Source: Megalobrama amblycephala (taxonomy: Eukaryota; Chordata; Actinopteri; Cypriniformes; Xenocyprididae). From it: a stretch of DNA of 64,000 bases. This document shows, one piece after another, positions 58,196 through 64,000 of this stretch. Each line of letters starts with the position of its first letter. Positions within the stretch are counted from its first letter, which is position 1. The position numbers and the translations under genes were made by a program. The stretch is taken from positions 7,727,082 to 7,791,081 of the forward strand of contig NC_063054.1 of the NCBI RefSeq assembly GCF_018812025.1, written 5' to 3'. Under the pieces are notes generated by a model. The model worked only from the letters and a program-made list of their open reading frames with translations, ran no database searches and was not told the origin of the DNA.

Positions 58196-58400
58196 AAACC
58201 ACTATTGTTTTTTCTACCCAAATGCTGGGTTAAGCCTGTTGGGTCATTTAGTTGGGTTATTTTTTCAACGGTTGAGTAGTTTTTGTCTTATCCACCCATT
58301 GGGTTAGTGGCTGGTCAATCTCACTGACAGTTGTAACAATACACCCCTTCCCCACCCGCCCTCCAACGCATTAACCCAGCTGTTGGGTTACACAGAGCGT
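58196..58400. repeat. AACCCA/TGGGTT repeat element
   Basis: Multiple TGGGTTA and TAACCCA motifs (ATGCTGGGTTAAGCCTGTTG; CCATTGGGTTAGTGGCTGG; TTAACCCAGCTGTTGGGTTA) with AGTAGTTTTTGTCTTATCC, close to the TAGTTTTTGTGTTACCC core of the minisatellite at 1-1095. It may be a related, unexpanded element. Confidence 0.5.
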
Positions 58401-58654
58401 GGGCTTTTTGCAATGCCCATGCTCAATGCCACTGTATTGGTTCAAATTTCAGCAACACACTGTTGTGCTTACGACAGGAATATATGTGGAAAATTAAAAA
58501 AAAAAAAAAAACTAATCAAAGTGGAGAGGAGAGAGAACTGGCTGCAGCGATGCCGCACAACCGAGTGAATGAGATGGACTGAAGTTAGTGAGGGAAGGCC
58601 ATAAAAAGGGCACTTAAAGGGATAAGTGCCAAAATTCATCCAAAATGAAAATTT

Positions 58655-58935
58655 TGTCATCACTTAAGGTCCTTGCACACTGAGTCCAAAATTCTCATCC
58701 GAAATTTTCGCATGTTATAAATAAATACAACCTCACATTATGTAAATCACATTTACACACTGCCTCTGAAACTTTCGTCCGTCATAAAAAAAATCAGATC
58801 GGGTTCAATTTTCTGCATTTTTCACATCTGTAGCAAGCATTTTGAGAGGTGTTTTGATAATTCAGAGCCGTGAACAATTTTTAGGATGACGAATATGGAA
58901 AAATTTGGGAAATTTCGGAGTTCATTGTCCAAGTA
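58655..58935. mobile_element. Insertion starting AAGGTCCTTGCACACTG
   Basis: The left edge is GGTCCTTGCACACTGAGTCC and the right edge CATTGTCCAAGTACC. The sequence splits the normal CATCACTT/TACTCACCC order of the host element. Its superfamily and duplication were not resolved. Confidence 0.45.
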
Positions 58936-59157
58936 CCTTTACTCACCCTCAAGTTGTTCCAAACCTGTATGAGTTTCATTCTTCTGTTGAATACAAAAGA
59001 AGATATTTTGAAGAATGCTGGTAATCAGACAGTTGACGGTAGCCATTGGCTTCCCTAGTAGGAAAAAAAAAATACTATGGAAGTCAATAGCTACCGTCAG
59101 TCTGGTTACCAGCATTTTTCAAAATCTCCGATCCCACTTTATAATTGGTGGCCTTAA

Positions 59158-60405
59158 AGGTGCTCTAAGTGATGTCATGCGTTTTTTGGCCAAAACATTT
59201 TTTGTCACATACAGCAAACATCTCCTCACTATCTGCTAGCTGCCTGTCCCCTGAACACACTGTAAAAAAAAACGCGGCCTCTGTAGTCGCCACAAGCTCC
59301 GAAAACGGCAATAAAAACAAACTGGTGCAGCCTGGACCACGAATCATAATAAACACGCTCCATCCAATAACCAACAAGAATGATTTTAAATGCGCGTTTC
59401 AGGAAGCACGGAGGGGAGGGGGAGGAGGAGGAGGAGGGAGGGTCTAGCTAGTAGGGTTGCCACCTTCAATACAGAAAAATAAGGGACGCCTGCCGCAGCG
59501 GGGGCCACACCCCTTGGGGCCACAATGACCACGGTCCCGATGGCGTGCCAGTGGTGGTATATCATAACTTAAAACATGTTTTCATAAAAATATTAAGATT
59601 GATACCAATGGACATTATAATAAGATATCTGCTATTGAAATCAGTGTGAACAGATGCAATCAGTCTCTCACTATCACAACTTAAGTGGTCATATTGAATA
59701 CACAGCTATGACAATAATAAATATAGGCCAACACCTGCGTTAATTCAGCTGCTGTAACCCAGAGGGGAGTAGGATAAGAAATTGCTAATTAACTCGAGTA
59801 ATTTTATAGAATGATGTGAACAAAGATTTTGGCTAAAATATTTGGCAATGTTTGCAGTAACACCATCCAAACAGTGAAACCACACCTAAATAACATAATA
59901 TCTACAAGCATTTCTTATTTAAGTAAAACACTTAACAACATTTTTATTATTGGTAAGTAAATATATTTATGCATTTATTTATTCAATTTTTATATAGTCT
60001 ATTGTTAATTCTATAGTATTGAATGATGCAATTATTTAAATTGGTTAAGCATAACAAATAGTTGTTTTATTTATTTTATTCACATAGGTACTTTATTACC
60101 CTCCTCTGACTCTGATTGGCCGTGATTCACGGCCTGTGAACCTGAAACAAACCAATCAAACCAACGATGGCAGCGAGTATTACCCAATCAGGGGCAGAAT
60201 AGGACACGTCTTCACACAATGATTTGCTTGGCATGCTGCATAATGTGGACCTATGTAAAAATCATTTTGCCTGTAAATACGGGACGATTCCATATTTCAC
60301 GGGACAGGTGGCAACCCTACTAGCTAGCCTCTGTTTTATTTGACAACACTTCGAATGTCAACAGGAAGTTACTCCACCCAGGATCGCTCAAAATGAATCA
60401 CTTGA
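59158..60405. mobile_element. TTAA-type element starting AAGGTGCTCTAAG, third layer
   Basis: TTAA 59154-59157 precedes AGGTGCTCTAAGTGATGTCA. The right end near 60395-60405 (AATGAATCACTTG) is only a partial inverted match and may be truncated. It encloses the hAT at 59452-60319. Confidence 0.5.
59452..60319. mobile_element. hAT element with perfect 8-bp duplication, innermost layer
   Basis: CTAGCTAG at 59444-59451 and 60320-60327 flank ends TAGGGTTGCCACCTTCAATA and GGACAGGTGGCAACCCTA. The duplication is itself palindromic. No transposase in 868 bp. Confidence 0.92.
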
Positions 60406-60755
60406 TACAATGCACTTATTGCGTACATGCATGTTTTTTACATTGTACTTATATTTTAAAAATTACCTGCATGTATTTACATCTGTAATTTATTTCTGTA
60501 ATTACATTAATAATTACACTGTTTACTAATCCCTTACACCTTAACCTACCCTTAAACCTACCCATATCAAACCTGTCCCTAACCTTACCTGTATCCACCT
60601 CAATAGCAGCAAAATTGTTTTGCAATACAATATGAACACAATATGTAATGTACATTGTACTTATTTTTTATGTAAGTGTTAAGGCCACCTAATATGGGAC
60701 AACATGAGGGTTAGTAAATTATATGACAAAACTGTTGGGTGAACTATCCCTTTAA

Positions 60756-62690
60756 ACGCAGCAAATTCACAGCAATGACCAAGAGAAAACTGCTTTTTGC
60801 GTTTGCAGGTGACTTCCGTGTGAGCTTCGCTTAATGCATCACAACATTATTGACAATGGACCCTTTTTGTTTGCGAAAGTTTGACAATATTTCAATTAAA
60901 TTATGAATGTGAAATTATTACAATATAAAAATATATTTAAAACTTTAATGTTAGGTGCCATTAATTACAGAAAAAGGTGCGATTAATTCATTTTGTTGTT
61001 GTTGTTGATTTTTATCGATTGACAGCAATAATAGTAACACAAGTCGTTAAAGGTATTCAGACTTCTGACAGGGTTGGTTCATTAAACCTCTATTCTTAAG
61101 TGAAAAAAACCCCAAACATTTATTTTACAAGTATCTTTAACATGGTCATAAAGGCATTCAGAGCTGCTTGCCAGTGGCACTATAAAAGGGAGGTATTATG
61201 TTATCGTGATTATGGGCATTAAACCTGAAGAGCCAAAAATTACTTTCATTATCATGAAAGAAGCCCTTCCTATGCTACCAGCATTGCAATATGAGCAAAA
61301 TCACCTCTGAAGTTCTCAGTGATACTAGTGCCTTGAATGCCAATGTTAACTTTTGATGAGCTGAAATACAAAATTGTGTAGCTGTCCGCATGCAGACTAT
61401 ATTGATTCTAATGGATGTTTGTTTTTATACTGGCTGCCATTTTGTCTCACTTTGAAGTACTCTGAAATTGCACATCCATCAAAAGGGTTGAAAGGTGCAT
61501 TTTTCTTATGAATATTTAAGTGTTGATTTGCATATGCTACTCCTTCCTGAATGTGCCAAGACATGCCCGGACCGGGAATGCCATGTTATTACAATTTATA
61601 CATCTTAAACAGTATCTCATATGATATTATGATGATATATTGTACAAAAAAATGTGCTTTTTCTCTTCTATTTGATATATTTGAATAATATACGAGCGAG
61701 TTTCCCGTTGCTCACGCTTGCCAAGTTTAAATGGATGGTTTATGCGAACAATCATGCATATGTAACATTCAAAACAAACATCATAGCAGATTTATTTTCC
61801 AGTGTCGCAGTATAATAAAAGAGACAATTATAATCCTTCAGCATTAAAGGATGCGTATCTGACTGATTCTTCAAGATTAGCTGTTGCTGAGATGTTCTGC
61901 TCAGCCCATTATTTTAATATATTGCTGATGTATATTTTTGGTCCATCAAAGTGTGTCTTGTGCACACTTTGTATATCTGTCTTTACAACCACAAATTACC
62001 TTCCTCTAACATTTTATGATCCAATAAATATGGGTTATTGGGAGATGAAAGAAGCAGTGTTCCATAAAACAGCTTTACCGTAAGGATGTGCAGATGCTGT
62101 TAAGAACCTGTAATAAAATGTATCCCAGCAGCCCACAGCTAGTGCAGCTCTGGACACACAAAACATTCTCCACCTGCTCGTGATTAAGAGGGACTTTGGA
62201 GGGCACCATCTGCTCTCTGGATTTCTGACCAGAGCAAGAACGTAGGGAACGGAAAGATAACAACTGGAGAAGACCTCGAGGGAGCTGTGAAATCCAGTCT
62301 AGTCTGTCTCCCAGTCACTTTACGGCACTTACACATCCCTTTGCTACCTTGAATCCTTGTCAAGCAGAATATACTGTCAAGCTAGTATTGAGTTTTTGAG
62401 CGAAACTGCAGGTTAATGCACTTCTCTCTGACATCTGGAACTTAAGACTGCGGTATCATCTCATCAATCTGACTCAAAGAAAAAGTGCAACTATTGTGCA
62501 GCTTTCTTGGTGTCTCTCCAAACTTTCTTATAAGGAATAATAATGTCTAGCTACATGCTAAAACATGATAGCAATAACAACAACATGTTAAAACAGGCTA
62601 GCAATGCCAAGTAACATGATAACAACACCAAACAACATGTTAAAACGTGATATCAATACAGCAGCATACTAACTGCTAGGATTACTGCTA
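60756..62690. other. Unannotated stretch; candidate unique sequence
   Basis: No element end recognised between about 61050 and 62600. The part at 61140-61570 is of mixed composition without repeats. GCTAACAACATGTTAAAAC-like motifs recur at 62540-62660 (ACATGATAGCAATAACAACA and variants), a short degenerate repeat. The 93-residue frame at 61802-62083 has no motif. Confidence 0.4.
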
Positions 62691-62694
62691 TTAA

Positions 62695-63452
62695 TGGGTT
62701 AGTTCACCCAAAAATGAAAATAATGTCATTTATTACTCACCCACCTTCGTTCATTTTCGGAACACAAATTAAGATATTTTTGTTGAAATCCGATGGCTCA
62801 GTGAGGCCTGCATAGCCAGCAATGACATTTCCTCTCAAGATCCATTAATGTACTTAAAACATATTAAAATCAGTTCATGTGAGTACAGTGGTTCAATATT
62901 AATATTATAAAGGGACGAGAATATTTTTGGTGCGGCAAAAAAACAAAATAACGACTTATATAGTGATGGCCGATTTCAAAACACTGCTTCAGGAAGCTTT
63001 GGAGCGTTATGAATCTTTTGTGTCGAATCATGATTCGGATCACGCTTGTCAAACTGCCAAACTGCTGAAATCACGTGACTTTGGCGCTGCAAACAGCTGA
63101 TTCGACACGCTGATTCATAACGCTCCGAAGCATCATGAAGCAGTGTTTTGAAATCGGCCATCACTATATAAGTTATTTTGTTTTTTTGGCGCACCAAAAA
63201 TATTGTCGCTTTATAATATTAATATTGAACCACTGTACTCACATGAACTGATTTAAATATGTTTTTAGTACATTAATGGATCTTGAGAGAGGAAATGTCA
63301 TTGCTGGTTATGCAGGCCTCACTGAGCCATCGGATTTCAACAAAAATATCTTAATTTGCGTTCCGAAGATGAACGAAGGTTTTACGGGTGTGGAACGGCA
63401 TGAGGGTGAGTAATTAAATGACATTATTTTAATTTTTGGGTGTACAAACCCT
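62695..63452. mobile_element. Nearly perfect palindromic TTAA element, copy 2
   Basis: TTAA at 62691-62694 and 63453-63456. It is colinear with 48126-48889 over its whole length, including GATGGCCGATTTCAAAACAC and the GTGACTTTGGCGCT centre. The left end has TGGGTTAGTTCACCC, and the right end is TTTTTGGGTGTACAAACCC with small changes. The arms pair to the centre. Confidence 0.94.
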
Positions 63453-63477
63453 TTAACACTTGATGTTGTTTTAGAAG

Positions 63478-63512
63478 CGGAAAGAAGGAAGGAAAGAAGG
63501 AAGGAGGGAAGG
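63478..63512. repeat. (GAAG/GGAA)n purine tract
   Basis: Degenerate GAAGGAAG units. On the minus strand they give a Pro/Ser/Phe-rich frame that is an artefact. Confidence 0.85.
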
Positions 63513-64000
63513 TGTATCCCTTTAATTTATTCAAGAGCTCAAGGATGATGGATTCAATTAGAACTTTTTCACTAATGCTGAAGTAACAGATGGTTCTATG
63601 CATATGTACACACACAGCAGTAATAGAGCAGCTTTGTAGTGTACCGTTTCGAACAAATCCTCTGTACTACTGTCTTGTACCTTATTCTGATTAATGTTGC
63701 TGCTGACAAGAATGTTAATGTGTTTTCTGTAAATATAATGTAGTTTTACACCTTAACATGTAGTCTAACATTAACCAGCATAACAAACAACACAAACAAA
63801 CATGAAAGGTTTATTCTTAAAAGGACCATTATGACATTTTCAGTGCAAAGGATTGTTTATATTGTGCCGTAACATTGTATTTCCTAAGACAGTTAACTGA
63901 ATTGGATGGCTGAGGGAACAGTAGAAGGCAATTAAAAATGGATATTAAAAACTACTCTTTGACAAGGGAATAATATAAAGGTGATTTTTAAATACTTTCT
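63513..64000. other. AT-rich stretch, no gene seen
   Basis: No exon or element end recognised up to the window edge. Confidence 0.45.

Larger units (their letters stand above)
59129..60700. mobile_element. Element with GGTGGCCTTAA / TTAAGGCCACC ends
   Basis: The left side reads GATCCCACTTTATAATTGGT then GGCCTTAA; the right side reads TGTTAAGGCCACCTAATATG. The inner right part carries CATTGTACTTATTTTTTATG and the CCTTACACCTTAACCTACCC block at about 60530. It is split after the left GGCCTTAA by the next layer. Confidence 0.65.
58618..60751. mobile_element. TTAA element (TTCACCC family), outermost of a second nest
   Basis: TTAA at 58614-58617 and 60752-60755. The right end is TGTTGGGTGAACTATCCCT; the left end AGGGATAAGTGCCAAAATTC is decayed. 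It contains CCAAACCTGTATGAGTTTCA and the TACTATGGAAGTCAATAGCT hairpin at 59030-59115. It is interrupted at about 58655-58935 and from about 59129 to 60700. Confidence 0.75.

Noticed and set aside
60530..60600. CCTTAACCTACCC-type repeats as an interstitial telomere
   Set aside because: Irregular spacing and no run of TTAGGG/CCCTAA; it is the interior of a known-looking dispersed element.

Overview
The window looks like gene-poor intergenic or intronic DNA of a bony fish, most likely a cyprinid (carp, goldfish or zebrafish relative). The basis is the repeat set: TTAA-flanked fold-back elements whose ends carry AGTTCACCCAAAAATGA, hAT ends of the type TAGGGCTGNAACGATTA, Tc1-like elements, a DIRS-like gag remnant and fish-type LINE reverse transcriptase remnants. 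I could recognise no host protein-coding exon, tRNA or rRNA gene. Nearly all recognisable coding sequence comes from transposable elements. Species and family names are inference from remembered repeat motifs; no database was searched.

Layout. 1-2.65 kb: a 53-bp minisatellite (about 20.5 units, higher-order structure in its last eight) and broken hAT ends. 3.9-5.3 kb: TTAA elements. 7.1-9.1 kb: a SINE-like fragment and a DIRS-like element with inverted ends and a gag remnant. 12-13.7 kb: an ACGAATT palindromic MITE, then two TTAA elements that share one TTAA. 15.9-20.1 kb: an hAT element, then a 2.8-kb TTAA fold-back broken by a second hAT and a piggyBac-type element. 21.3-22.4 kb: an element with a perfect 9-bp target duplication that carries the start of a RecQ-like helicase gene. 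22.9-27.1 kb: a four- to five-level nest of transposons. 29-33 kb: a TTAA element, then a fold-back interrupted by a Tc1-like transposon with an intact 402-codon frame. 34.5-36.8 kb: one TTAA element inside another. 36.8-38.8 kb: a dead LINE interrupted by an LTR element whose LTRs are inverted. 40.2-42.4 kb: an unassigned GC-rich block and three THAP-domain remnants, two of them facing each other. 44.75-46.85 kb: an hAT that swallowed a decayed Tc1 element, then a LINE tail. 48-50.5 kb: a fold-back containing a perfectly TTAA-flanked palindrome and a Tc1 deletion derivative. 53.9-55.5 kb: a Tc1-like element with a broken transposase. 58.6-60.75 kb: a four-level nest ending in an hAT. 62.7-63.45 kb: a second copy of the 48.1-kb palindrome.

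How the parts relate. Insertion order can be read from interrupted inverted repeats and intact target duplications (TTAA, TA, 8-bp hAT, 9-bp, 6-bp and 5-bp). The only frame that could still make a full-length protein is the Tc1-like transposase at 31538-32746. The remaining stretches (about 5.3-7.1, 9.1-11.9, 13.7-15.8, 20.1-21.3, 27.1-29.0, 33.0-34.5, 42.4-44.7, 50.7-53.9, 56-58 and 60.8-62.7 kb) are mostly AT-rich and look non-coding; some could hold conserved regulatory elements, which one sequence cannot show.
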